Positions 36,037 through 44,219 of a DNA stretch of 61,961 nucleotides are shown piece by piece; position 1 is the stretch's first letter, and the number at the start of each line of letters is the position of its first letter. The notes under the pieces were generated by a model, which made no database searches, was not told the origin of the DNA, and saw nothing but the letters and a program-made list of their open reading frames with translations. The stretch comes from an uncultured PS1 clade bacterium. GTDB lineage: Bacteria > Pseudomonadota > Alphaproteobacteria > MED-G09. The position numbers were made by a program, and so were the translations under genes. The stretch lies in contig CACOFZ010000008.1 in NCBI GenBank assembly GCA_902626605.1, positions 1-61,961 on the forward strand. The letters are read 5' to 3'.

Positions 36037-36825
36037 ATGGATTTAGGTATCAGGGGCAAAAAAGCAATTATCAATGGAGGAAGTGCTGGCATGGGTAAAG
36101 GTAGTGCCATAGCGCTTGCCAGAGAAGGCGTTGATCTAATTATATCATCTCGTGGGAAAGAGAGGCTTGAAAATACTTGCGAAGAAATAATGAAAGAGAC
36201 TGGTGTAAAGGTTATCCCAATTGTAGCTGATCACAGTACTGATGAAGGTAGAGAAAAAATTATAAATGCATGTCCTAACCCAGATATTTTAGTAGGTACT
36301 TGTACTCCACCCAAAACCACTCCTGACTACGAAAGTATAACTCCAAATGACTGGAGGCAGGCATTAGAAATTTCCCTTTTAAGTCCAATTTCATTTATGA
36401 AAGAATTTATTCCAGGAATGGTAAATAGAAAATGGGGAAGGATAGTTAATATTGGGACAGGAGCTGCAAAAACTCCAGCTGAAATAAGAATTTTGTCAGG
36501 AGGTCCAAGAGCCGCACTTGTAAACTACTCTGTTGCAGTTTCAAAAAAAGTTGCAAGACATAATGTAGCAATAAATAATATTCTTCCTGGAATGCATCAT
36601 ACAGCTGCCACTGAAAAAACATACCAGAAATTAGCGGAAGAAAATGGCACATCATATGATGAAGAAGTCATTAAATTTGCAAAAAAATGGAAGATACCAG
36701 CTAGAAAGTTTGGTACCTCTCAGGATTTTGGTGACTTTGTAGCAATGTTTTGTAGTGAACAAGCAACATATGTAATTGGCCAGAGTTTGGTAATTGATGG
36801 TGGTATAGATAATACAACTTTTTAG
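36037..36825 (+). CDS. SDR-family oxidoreductase with atypical active site
   Basis: 262 residues, classical SDR length and Rossmann fold (GGSAGMGKGSAIALAREG, 14-31; C-terminal GQSLVIDGGID). The expected catalytic tetrad is altered. NAG is replaced by GTCTPP (87-92), the Ser position reads NIGTGAA, and instead of YxxxK there is Y164 followed by K170 (NYSVAVSK), six residues apart. This resembles a divergent SDR group with shifted or lost Tyr chemistry. It is first in the operon with RO-4 and an NTF2-like protein; the next ATG is eight bases after its stop. A GGGGCGAG ribosome site precedes the start. It may be a dehydrogenase acting on the RO-4 product, or non-catalytic. Confidence 0.8.
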   Translation: MDLGIRGKKAIINGGSAGMGKGSAIALAREGVDLIISSRGKERLENTCEEIMKETGVKVIPIVADHSTDEGREKIINACPNPDILVGTCTPPKTTPDYESITPNDWRQALEISLLSPISFMKEFIPGMVNRKWGRIVNIGTGAAKTPAEIRILSGGPRAALVNYSVAVSKKVARHNVAINNILPGMHHTAATEKTYQKLAEENGTSYDEEVIKFAKKWKIPARKFGTSQDFGDFVAMFCSEQATYVIGQSLVIDGGIDNTTF

Positions 36826-36833
36826 AAAAAATA

Positions 36834-38186
36834 ATGAGTACAATAGATAATAAATTCCAAAGTAAAAATTTTAAAAGTTGGAGTAATTCTGATTTGAAAA
36901 ATATTCTTGTCGATGGAAAAAGATACAATTCATTTGATTTCATGCAAAAGGAATGGGAGTTCATGTGGCCAAAAGTATGGTTATTGCTTGGACGAGAGGA
37001 AGAAATTCCATACCCTGGTGATTATCAAATGGAAGATGTTGGAAGAGAGAGTTTTTTGATGGTTCGTCAAGATGATAATTCAATTAAATCATTCTACAAT
37101 GTTTGCCAGCATAGAGGTGCCCGCCTTACTTTTAATGATTTAGGAACAGCGGAGACATTTAATTGCCCCTATCACGGCTGGAAATGGAGAAAGGACGGTA
37201 AATTAATTGAAGCACAAGACCCGGAGGACTTTCCGCAAGGGGATCCGTGTCAGAATTTAAGATTAGAAGAAGTTAAAACTGAGACATTCGCTGGATTTAT
37301 ATGGATCAATATGGATAAAAATGCTTGTTCTCTCAAGGAGTGGCTGGGACCAATTTGGAATGATTGGCAAGCATATGAAATTCATAAATGGAAACGCTAT
37401 GTTGCTCAAACGGTTAATATGCCTTGTAACTGGAAGATAATTTTAGATAACTTTAATGAATCCTATCATTTAAATACAGTTCATGCCCCAGAAAAAGCAG
37501 TGACCAAAAAGAGAATGCCAAGCGGTGTTGATACCAGCTATAAAAGTACTCAATTTGATTTATCTGACGAAGGACATAATAGGATGATAATGCAGGCAGG
37601 GTATGGTCCTGCCGGTTCTTTTGAGGAAGGTGGTATAATTGAGGATCCTTTAGCAACAGTAATGAGTGATTGGGAAATGGATCCAAAAGAATTTACCGGA
37701 AGGGGTTTTGATACAAGAGAGGCAATACAAAAAGCAAAAAGAAAATTGGGACCAAAAAGAGGATATACTCATTATGAAAATCTTCATGATGAACAACTTA
37801 CTGATGCATTTCATTACACTCTTTTTCCAAACTTTGCAGTATCATTATGGGCTGATGGATTTCACTTCTTGAGAGCAAGGCCACATGCAACTGATCCGGA
37901 AAAATGTGTATTTGATAATTGGTGGTATGCTAGTGATCCTAAAAACGAGACAATACCTATAAGAAGTACAGTTGGTATTCATGAAAGAGGGGATTTTGCT
38001 ATAGAGCCAGATATGTTTGATCATGGTGAAAAAAGCTTAGGCCAAACCATCGATCAGGATGCTGTTGTTTTTATATTCCAGCAATATGGTTTACGCTCAA
38101 GAGGTTTCAATGGCGCATACTTTGCAGGACAAGAAAAACGAGTTCATCGCTTTCATGAAATGATTGAATCATATTTTGAGGAGTAG
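36834..38186 (+). CDS. Rieske non-heme iron oxygenase, alpha subunit (RO-4)
   Basis: 450 residues. Rieske ligands C91-x-H93 and C111-x2-H114 (CQHRG, CPYHGW, canonical). Catalytic E209-x2-H212-x4-H217 (NFNESYHLNTVHAP), third ligand in TIDQDAVVFIFQQYGL. The loop PEDFPQGDPCQNLRL relates it to RO-2 and RO-3. The C-terminal AGQEKRVHRFHEMIESYF is shared in form with the other paralogues. It is coupled to the upstream SDR (8-base gap) and the downstream NTF2-like gene (3-base gap). Overall arrangement and size match a homotrimeric or hetero-hexameric oxygenase lacking its own reductase gene. Confidence 0.92.
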   Translation: MSTIDNKFQSKNFKSWSNSDLKNILVDGKRYNSFDFMQKEWEFMWPKVWLLLGREEEIPYPGDYQMEDVGRESFLMVRQDDNSIKSFYNVCQHRGARLTFNDLGTAETFNCPYHGWKWRKDGKLIEAQDPEDFPQGDPCQNLRLEEVKTETFAGFIWINMDKNACSLKEWLGPIWNDWQAYEIHKWKRYVAQTVNMPCNWKIILDNFNESYHLNTVHAPEKAVTKKRMPSGVDTSYKSTQFDLSDEGHNRMIMQAGYGPAGSFEEGGIIEDPLATVMSDWEMDPKEFTGRGFDTREAIQKAKRKLGPKRGYTHYENLHDEQLTDAFHYTLFPNFAVSLWADGFHFLRARPHATDPEKCVFDNWWYASDPKNETIPIRSTVGIHERGDFAIEPDMFDHGEKSLGQTIDQDAVVFIFQQYGLRSRGFNGAYFAGQEKRVHRFHEMIESYFEE

Positions 38187-38189
38187 ATT

Positions 38190-38708
38190 ATGGAAAAAAA
38201 ATTAGAAAAAGTTATTTCGAAATCTGAAATTTATGAACTTGTTTGTAAATACATGCGTGGATTAGATCGTTTAGATAAAAATATCTTTAGATCAGTTTTT
38301 CATGATGATGCATATTGTGATTATGGATTTATAAAAACTGATCCAGATACATTTGCAACATTTTGCATGAATGCTCTAAATGATCATATATCCAATCATC
38401 ACATGATAGGAAATTCATTAATTGAATTTGATGAAAATGACGAAAACAAAGCGTATGGAGAAATATACTTTAATGCTTATCACAAAACTATTGAGAATGG
38501 TGAGAATACTGATGTAATTATTGCTGGAAGATATCTTGACCGTTATGAAAGAAGAGATGGGGTTTGGAAAATAGCCTACAGATCAGAAGTCAATGATTGG
38601 TCAAGAACTGAACCTACTAATGATCCATATTTTAATGATTCAGACTGTCATAGAGGAAAAAGACAGGATGATGATGTATATCACAGAGAAAAAATGTATA
38701 AACCTTAA
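38190..38708 (+). CDS. NTF2/SnoaL-like protein, possible partner of RO-4
   Basis: 172 residues, paralogous in style to the protein encoded at 28900: SEIYELVCKYMRGLDRLDKNIFRSVFHDDAYCDYG, NHHMIGNSLIEFD, IIAGRYLDRYERRDGVWKIAYRSEVNDW and an acidic/basic tail. The RO-4 stop lies three bases before its ATG and the GAGGAG ribosome site overlaps the end of RO-4, indicating translational coupling. It may serve as a small subunit or be an NTF2-fold enzyme. Its stop overlaps the stop of the convergent MFS gene by four bases. Confidence 0.8.
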   Translation: MEKKLEKVISKSEIYELVCKYMRGLDRLDKNIFRSVFHDDAYCDYGFIKTDPDTFATFCMNALNDHISNHHMIGNSLIEFDENDENKAYGEIYFNAYHKTIENGENTDVIIAGRYLDRYERRDGVWKIAYRSEVNDWSRTEPTNDPYFNDSDCHRGKRQDDDVYHREKMYKP

Positions 38709-40099
38709 GCTTGTAATTGTCTTTTATAAGACTCTATTTCTTTTCTAATCTCTTCTTGTTTTTTTTGGGTAATTGGATAGTTACGAACACATAAAATTGC
38801 ACTTAGAAGAAATAAAGGTAAACCAAAACAAAATAGTACCCTTAGACCAAGAATTTGCTCTGAACTATTTACTGCTCCAGGAGTTGAGTCAAAACCAATT
38901 AAATCAAGATAAGTAAAGGCAAAAAATGGAGCGATAGCAATAGCCATTTTAGTTACAAATGACCATGCTGAAAAAAACTGTGCCGCTCTATCCTCACCGG
39001 TAAGATAAGTATCATAATCTATAACATCTGCTTTCATGGAATGTGGAATAAGATGAAAAGTTGATCCAGCAAGTCCGGCAGTAAATGTAATTGGAAACAT
39101 CCAATAATAATCGCCCTCTCCCAAAAAGAAATAACATGGTTGCAATAAAGTAAAGACAAGCAAACCAATTTTCCATGCATTATGCTTTCCAATTTTTTTA
39201 CAGAGCCATAACCAAAAAGGAATTCCTATAAGATTGGCAATATAATAAAATACAAAATATAGAATACCTTGCTCTTCTTCGCCTGTGACACCTCTTATAA
39301 AGAACATAACGGTAAGGGTTGATAGTGTTATACCTAGATAATTAAAAAAATATGCAAAAATAAGTTTTCTAAATGCACTGTTTCTCCACATTGCTATCAA
39401 GCCTTTTTTTATAGAACCTTGCTTAACTTGATAATCCATTCTCTCTGAAACGTTAAAAACTGATAAACTAGTGCATATTGGAATGACTATAAGTAAACAG
39501 ATTCCAAGAATTATAATCGTTGCCTCCGCTCCTCCAAAAGCAAAGAGAAATAGAGCTATTGCTGGTAAAAACTTCGAAATTGCATTACCAAAAGTACCAA
39601 TAAACATTCTCCAACCTACTATTGTTGACCTCTCATTATAATCCGATGACAACTCCGCAGCCCATGAGTAGTAGGGAATAAACAACATGCTCCAACCAAG
39701 CCATAAGACCAAGAACCAAAATAATAAATAATGTCCGCCTTCTCCTAAATTTAAAGAGAGAAAATCCAGACTAATAGGAACCCATTCCCAAAAGTTTTGA
39801 GGAAAAAATATCTTGTAGATTGCTATCATCAATAATGGTATTGAAAATAACATCCATATGCGCCGCCTGCCCCAGCGAGTATTTGTTCTATCACTCAAAA
39901 ATCCAATTAAAGGATCGGTTACTGCGTCAAAAGATCTGGATAAAAGCATTACTAATCCAACAACGGCAAAATCAAGTCCTAGGTCAGAAACATAGTAATT
40001 CGGAATAAATGCCAGTAAAGGAAGAGAGGCTATTGAAAGCGGCATCTCTGAAAGACCATAAAAAAATAAAGTTTTTTTTGTTAATGGTTTTTTGGACAT
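38705..40099 (-). CDS. MFS transporter, GPH/MelB-like cation symporter
   Basis: 464 residues with about twelve membrane helices. The order and the motif DAVTDPLIGFLSDRTNTRWGRRRIWMLFSIP are hallmarks of the glycoside-pentoside-hexuronide:cation symporter family. The central loop is charged (SERMDYQVKQGSIKKG). The second half contains DVIDYDTYLTGEDRAAQFFSAWSF. Members outside the sugar group carry diverse organic substrates. It lies seven bases downstream of RO-5 on the minus strand, so a two-gene operon of oxygenase plus permease is likely and the permease probably imports the RO-5 substrate. Confidence 0.87.
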   Translation of the reverse strand: MSKKPLTKKTLFFYGLSEMPLSIASLPLLAFIPNYYVSDLGLDFAVVGLVMLLSRSFDAVTDPLIGFLSDRTNTRWGRRRIWMLFSIPLLMIAIYKIFFPQNFWEWVPISLDFLSLNLGEGGHYLLFWFLVLWLGWSMLFIPYYSWAAELSSDYNERSTIVGWRMFIGTFGNAISKFLPAIALFLFAFGGAEATIIILGICLLIVIPICTSLSVFNVSERMDYQVKQGSIKKGLIAMWRNSAFRKLIFAYFFNYLGITLSTLTVMFFIRGVTGEEEQGILYFVFYYIANLIGIPFWLWLCKKIGKHNAWKIGLLVFTLLQPCYFFLGEGDYYWMFPITFTAGLAGSTFHLIPHSMKADVIDYDTYLTGEDRAAQFFSAWSFVTKMAIAIAPFFAFTYLDLIGFDSTPGAVNSSEQILGLRVLFCFGLPLFLLSAILCVRNYPITQKKQEEIRKEIESYKRQLQA

Positions 40100-40106
40100 A
40101 ATTTTA

Positions 40107-41474
40107 TTAATCTAAACTAGACCATAAAGAGTCTTTCCGTATCCAGTCATCTACCCAATCATGAAAGTGTTGAAGTCTTTCTTCGTCCTTACTTAACAAA
40201 GCACTATCAAATCCCTTAGAATGCATTCCTGCTTGCATATCATTAAGATAATGAATGTCTTGATCAATTGTTATTGTAAATGATTTCCTACCCTCTACGA
40301 CATCCTCTCTTGTAAAAATATCATGCTCAGGTCTAAATCCAGTTTGATCATAATAAGAGGAACCAGGTAAAAGTTCTAATCCCTTTTTTTCATCACGAAC
40401 TAATTCTGATGGAATCTGAAAAGACCACTTTGTGAATGAACATTTATTTGGATCAGATTTGTGAGGTTTTGGTCCAAATATCCAGAGTCTTTCAGGATGA
40501 ATAGTCATAAAAATATTTGGAAAAATATCATATTGAAGAACATCAGATACCTGATCATCAGAAAATTCTGAAAAATCAAATCCAAGCTCCTTACCAATAA
40601 TTCTCTTTTGCTTTTGAATAGCTTTTCTGATTTCAGGAACTTTTCCATGAAAATCATCAGGATTTAGTCTTAAACCCCTTAAATAATCTTGCATAAACTC
40701 TGGTGGTTCATCTGGCATTGAGTATCTAGGATTAACAACAGGACTTGTTACCATTGTCCTTGTATGACCAAATGGCCATAAATCATTTTCGGCATCGCAA
40801 CAATCAACAAAACTTGCATGCTGAGGATGAATAAAATCAACATGATATTGCTCTAAAAAATTATCTCTTACAGTTTTCCAGTTAGTTTCTAAAAGGGATA
40901 CCGTTTGATGCTTAACAAGATTCATTTTTTCAAATTTATATGGTTTCAACTGATCGATAATTGGGCCAAGAAAAGTTTCCAATGACGATGATTTTTCATC
41001 CATATTAATAAATATTAAGCCCGCCCAAATAGAGACCCTTACAGGTTTTAATGAATGTTTTTCACAAGGAACACCTCCTTCGAATAATTCTCGATCTGGA
41101 ACATGTTCAAGCCTTCCATTTAATGAATAGGTCCAACCATGATATGGGCATGAAACTTTATTAAAAGAACCAGACTCAATTGTAACTATCTTGTTACCCC
41201 TATGCTGACAAACATTATAGAATGCAGAAATTTTCATTTCTTCATTTCTTGTAACAACAATTGACTCTCGCCCAATATCATAAACAAAAAAATCGCCCAC
41301 TTCTGCTAAATCAGACACGATTCCAGCAAATAGCCAAGTCTTTGTCCATATCCCCTCCCACTCAAGCTCCATAAATTCATTAGAGATATACCTATCCTTT
41401 GATAGTGATGCAGATTTGCGTGGCATAGACGTAATTGAATTACTAAAATCGATATAATTAAATTTTTGAGGCAT
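40107..41474 (-). CDS. Rieske non-heme iron oxygenase, alpha subunit (RO-5)
   Basis: 455 residues from ATG 41474, preceded by GGGAG six bases upstream; a GTG at 41486 would overlap that ribosome site. Rieske ligands C89-x-H91 and C109-x2-H112 (CQHRG, CPYHGW). Catalytic E208-x2-H211-x4-H216 (NFLEQYHVDFIHP), third ligand in TIDQDIHYLNDMQ. It differs from RO-2 to RO-4 by LEQYH for NESYH and by the loop DRELFEGGVPCEKHSL. Divergent from the 41662 operon over a gap holding two palindromes. The downstream partner is an MFS permease. Confidence 0.92.
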   Translation of the reverse strand: MPQKFNYIDFSNSITSMPRKSASLSKDRYISNEFMELEWEGIWTKTWLFAGIVSDLAEVGDFFVYDIGRESIVVTRNEEMKISAFYNVCQHRGNKIVTIESGSFNKVSCPYHGWTYSLNGRLEHVPDRELFEGGVPCEKHSLKPVRVSIWAGLIFINMDEKSSSLETFLGPIIDQLKPYKFEKMNLVKHQTVSLLETNWKTVRDNFLEQYHVDFIHPQHASFVDCCDAENDLWPFGHTRTMVTSPVVNPRYSMPDEPPEFMQDYLRGLRLNPDDFHGKVPEIRKAIQKQKRIIGKELGFDFSEFSDDQVSDVLQYDIFPNIFMTIHPERLWIFGPKPHKSDPNKCSFTKWSFQIPSELVRDEKKGLELLPGSSYYDQTGFRPEHDIFTREDVVEGRKSFTITIDQDIHYLNDMQAGMHSKGFDSALLSKDEERLQHFHDWVDDWIRKDSLWSSLD

Positions 41475-41570
41475 TAAAACTCCCACTTAATTTCCCATTT
41501 ATATAATTTAATCAGATTATCAACTTAGTAAAGATATGAAATTTTAAATCTGTTTTAATAATTAACTCTC

Positions 41571-41589
41571 GATTATAAAATTTATAATC
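41571..41589. promoter_or_regulatory. 19-bp palindrome, candidate operator
   Basis: GATTATAAAATTTATAATC has 9-base arms around one central base. It covers the predicted -35 (TTATAA, 41582-41587) of the plus-strand promoter whose extended -10, TGCTAGAAT, is at 41602-41610 with 17-base spacing. It lies in the divergent gap between RO-5 and the ABM/RO-6 operon, so one regulator could serve both. Confidence 0.5.
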
Positions 41590-41610
41590 TTGACTAAATT
41601 GTGCTAGAAT
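41582..41610 (+). promoter_or_regulatory. putative promoter of the ABM/RO-6 operon
   Basis: TTATAA (41582-41587), 17-base spacer, extended -10 TG-C-TAGAAT (41602-41610). It is about 50 bases before the ABM start codon and is flanked by two palindromes. Confidence 0.45.
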
Positions 41611-41630
41611 TTTTCAATGTAAATTGAAAA
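41611..41630. promoter_or_regulatory. 20-bp palindrome at the predicted transcription start
   Basis: TTTTCAATGTAAATTGAAAA has 8-base arms and a 4-base centre. It begins right after the -10 hexamer, so a protein bound here would block initiation. It differs in sequence from the palindrome at 41571, suggesting two factors or two modes. Confidence 0.45.
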
Positions 41631-41661
41631 TTTTTCATCGAGAATTTAGGGGATCAATAAA

Positions 41662-41961
41662 ATGATAGTCGTTAATGCAAAAGCAAAAGCAAATAAAAAT
41701 AATTTTATTAAATTAAAAAATATAATAAATAAATTAGAACAAGAAACTCGAAAAGAAAAAGGCTGTATTGATTATTCCTTTAGCATTGATATAAATGACG
41801 AAAATGTTCTTAGAATTACTGAATTATGGGAAGATTTAAAAAGTCTACAGAATCATTTGAAAGCTAAGCATGTTGATGATTTTAGATCTGAAATGGAAAA
41901 AAATCCTATAGAAATTCAAGCTCATTTTTATGAAGCCCATGAAATTACATATCCAGGCTAA
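41662..41961 (+). CDS. antibiotic biosynthesis monooxygenase (ABM) domain protein, short
   Basis: 99 residues, one ABM/YgiN-like domain: MIVVNAKAKANKNNFIKLKN, EKGCIDYSFSID, LRITELWEDLKSLQNHLKAKHVDDF. It is a shorter relative of the protein at 29464, lacking about 15 C-terminal residues. It is first in the seven-gene operon ABM, RO-6, SDR, SDR, DLH, MBL, MFS. A TTAGGGGAT ribosome site precedes the ATG. Likely dimeric and cofactor-free, acting on a quinol or phenol; substrate unknown. Confidence 0.8.
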   Translation: MIVVNAKAKANKNNFIKLKNIINKLEQETRKEKGCIDYSFSIDINDENVLRITELWEDLKSLQNHLKAKHVDDFRSEMEKNPIEIQAHFYEAHEITYPG

Positions 41962-42050
41962 TTGATATTGCAAATAAAAATAGAACAAAAATTAAAAAGG
42001 ATTTACTAAAATAATTTTTTTGTTTTAATTAGGAGATAGGAGAAATCAAA

Positions 42051-43436
42051 ATGAGTTTAACCGATGATATAAAACCAGGTGAAGCAAGATGTCCTGGTCA
42101 TCCTACTACAAAAGAATTAATTAAAAAGGATAAAGGTGGTGCTCCAAAGGCCTTACTCGAAGAGTCTTATCAATTTATTGGTGATGAGGATATTCCCTAT
42201 GAAAGATATACATCTATAGACTTTGCAAAGAATGAAGAGGAACATTTGTGGTCAAAGGTTTGGCAGTGGGCTTGTCGAGAAGAGCACATTCCAGAACCTG
42301 GTGATTATTACGTTTATGATGTTGGCGATAGATCGGCACTTATAGTTAGAACCGAAGATAATGAAATTAAAGCTTACTTTAATTCATGCCTGCATAGAGG
42401 AACACAACTTAAACCCTCAAATACAAGTGGTATTTGTAAAGAATTAAAGTGCCCATTTCATGGATGGTCATGGTCACTGAAAGGTGAGCTAGAATATTTA
42501 CCATGTGATTGGGATTTTCCTCATGTTAAAAAAGAAGAATTTTCTCTTCCTGAGTTAAAACTTGAAATATGGGGAGGGTTTGTATTCATTAATTTTGACC
42601 AAGACGCAAAACCATTAAAAAATTATTTAGGGGTTTTGCCTGATCACTTTAAAAATTGGAAGCTCGAAGATAGATATATTGAAACGCATGTCGTAAAAGA
42701 ATTACCTGCAAATTGGAAGGTTTCAGCAGAGGCATTTTTGGAAGCTTATCATGTTTTAGAAACACATTCTGAGGGTATTTATACCGCTGGAGATGCAAAT
42801 GCTGATTATGATATCTTTGGCGATCATATATCAAGATTTGTTCATACAATTGGTTACACTAGTCCACATATCAAGGAAAATCGTCCATCAGAACAACAAA
42901 TATATGATATGTTAATGGGGAGAAGAACAGACGAAGACCCTGGAAAACCTCTACCTGAGGGAACGACTGCAAGAGAGGCTTATGCCGCTCATGTAAAAGA
43001 CGATATGAAAGAAAAATACAAACAGGATTTTTCTCATTTGACAGTTACTGAAACGATTGACTCGATTGAATATTTCGTATTCCCGAATGCCTTCTTTTTT
43101 CCGGGCCTTCAATTATCAATGGTATACAGATTTAGACCCAATGGTGTTGATGGGGCTCTTTTTGATTTACTATTTTTAAGACCAAAACCAGTTGATGGTC
43201 CATGCCCACCACCTCCAGAGGCTTTTGAATTAGGAATTGAGGACAGTTATACTAAATGTCCGGGAACAGAATTCTTAGGAGCTGTTTATGATCAAGATAC
43301 TAACAATCTTATGTCTCAAACAAAAGGTTTCAAAACAAGTTTAAAAAAAGGACAGTCTCTAGGTAATTATCAAGAGGCAAGAACAAGACATTTACATCAA
43401 ACAATAGATAAATATTTAGAGGGAAAAAATGCCTAG
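42051..43436 (+). CDS. Rieske non-heme iron oxygenase, alpha subunit (RO-6)
   Basis: 461 residues. Rieske ligands C113-x-H115 and C134-x2-H137 (CLHRG, CPFHGW); the gap between the pairs is one residue longer than in RO-1 and two longer than in RO-2. Catalytic E231-x2-H234-x4-H239 (AFLEAYHVLETHS), third ligand in YDQDTNNL. An N-terminal extension of about 25 residues (GEARCPGHPTTKELIKKD) is absent from the others. The second iron-ligand His is followed by SEG, not the HP common elsewhere. Two AGGAG sequences (42031-42035 and 42038-42042) precede the start. The 3' end overlaps the next SDR gene by eight bases. Confidence 0.91.
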   Translation: MSLTDDIKPGEARCPGHPTTKELIKKDKGGAPKALLEESYQFIGDEDIPYERYTSIDFAKNEEEHLWSKVWQWACREEHIPEPGDYYVYDVGDRSALIVRTEDNEIKAYFNSCLHRGTQLKPSNTSGICKELKCPFHGWSWSLKGELEYLPCDWDFPHVKKEEFSLPELKLEIWGGFVFINFDQDAKPLKNYLGVLPDHFKNWKLEDRYIETHVVKELPANWKVSAEAFLEAYHVLETHSEGIYTAGDANADYDIFGDHISRFVHTIGYTSPHIKENRPSEQQIYDMLMGRRTDEDPGKPLPEGTTAREAYAAHVKDDMKEKYKQDFSHLTVTETIDSIEYFVFPNAFFFPGLQLSMVYRFRPNGVDGALFDLLFLRPKPVDGPCPPPPEAFELGIEDSYTKCPGTEFLGAVYDQDTNNLMSQTKGFKTSLKKGQSLGNYQEARTRHLHQTIDKYLEGKNA

Positions 43437-44196
43437 ATTAAAAGATAAAGTTGCTGTTGTACTAGGGGCATCGTCAATAGATGGGCTAGGAGGAGTAATT
43501 GCAAAAACCTATGCTAATGAAGGAGCAAAAGTAGTTGTCAGTGGAAGACGCCAAGATCCTCTTGATGAGCTTGCTAAAGAAATTAATGGAACTCCTCAAG
43601 TTTGTGATATTACAAAAGATGGTGATATAGAAAATCTTTTTAAAGTTGCCAAAGATACCTATGGAAAAGTTGATATTGCTATTAATTCAACAGGTATTTA
43701 TGAGCCAGGACCACTTAATGAATTATCAAGAGATCATTTAAGAAAATATTCTGAAGTAAGTTTTATAGGACCTGTTATTTTTATAAGAGAAGCCGCTGAA
43801 ATAATGGAAGAAGGAGGATCTATTATTTCTACCACTTCTGTTACAGTTGAGTTGTCAGCTGTTGGCCTTTCTGGATATGTAGGAACCAAAGCAGCAACTG
43901 ATAAGGTCATCCAAGTAGCAGCAAAAGAATACCAACACAAAAGGTTAAAAATTAATTCGTTATCACCTGGCTTAGTTGATACGCCAATGACTGGCGGATT
44001 ATTTGAAATGGAAGGACCTATAAAAGCAATGACTAAAGAATCACCTTTGGGAAGATTAGCTGATGTTAATGATGTTGCTAATGCAGCACTTTGGCTCGCA
44101 TCTGACGAATGTTTCACTACAGGAGATTTTATTAGAGTTAGTGCAGGTATTCATTTAAATCGTTTGCCTACAGCAGAAGAAATGTATGGACAGTAA
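43429..44196 (+). CDS. SDR-family dehydrogenase
   Basis: 255 residues with an intact catalytic set: S137, Y150 and K154 (STTSVTVELSAVGLSGYVGTK). The Rossmann start is GASSIDGLGGVIAKTYANEG, with one more residue than the usual TGxxxGxG, and R40/R41 (SGRRQDP) suggests NADP. It overlaps RO-6 by eight bases, so translation is coupled and a dihydrodiol or alcohol dehydrogenase step after RO-6 is plausible. C-terminal NRLPTAEEMYGQ extends past the usual SDR end. Confidence 0.87.
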   Translation: MPRLKDKVAVVLGASSIDGLGGVIAKTYANEGAKVVVSGRRQDPLDELAKEINGTPQVCDITKDGDIENLFKVAKDTYGKVDIAINSTGIYEPGPLNELSRDHLRKYSEVSFIGPVIFIREAAEIMEEGGSIISTTSVTVELSAVGLSGYVGTKAATDKVIQVAAKEYQHKRLKINSLSPGLVDTPMTGGLFEMEGPIKAMTKESPLGRLADVNDVANAALWLASDECFTTGDFIRVSAGIHLNRLPTAEEMYGQ

Positions 44197-44219
44197 TTTA
44201 TTTAAAATGGAGAAATAAA

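Noticed and set aside
43734-44117. 127-codon antisense frame within the SDR gene
   Set aside because: Shadow frame; composition mirrors the sense gene and there is no start signal.
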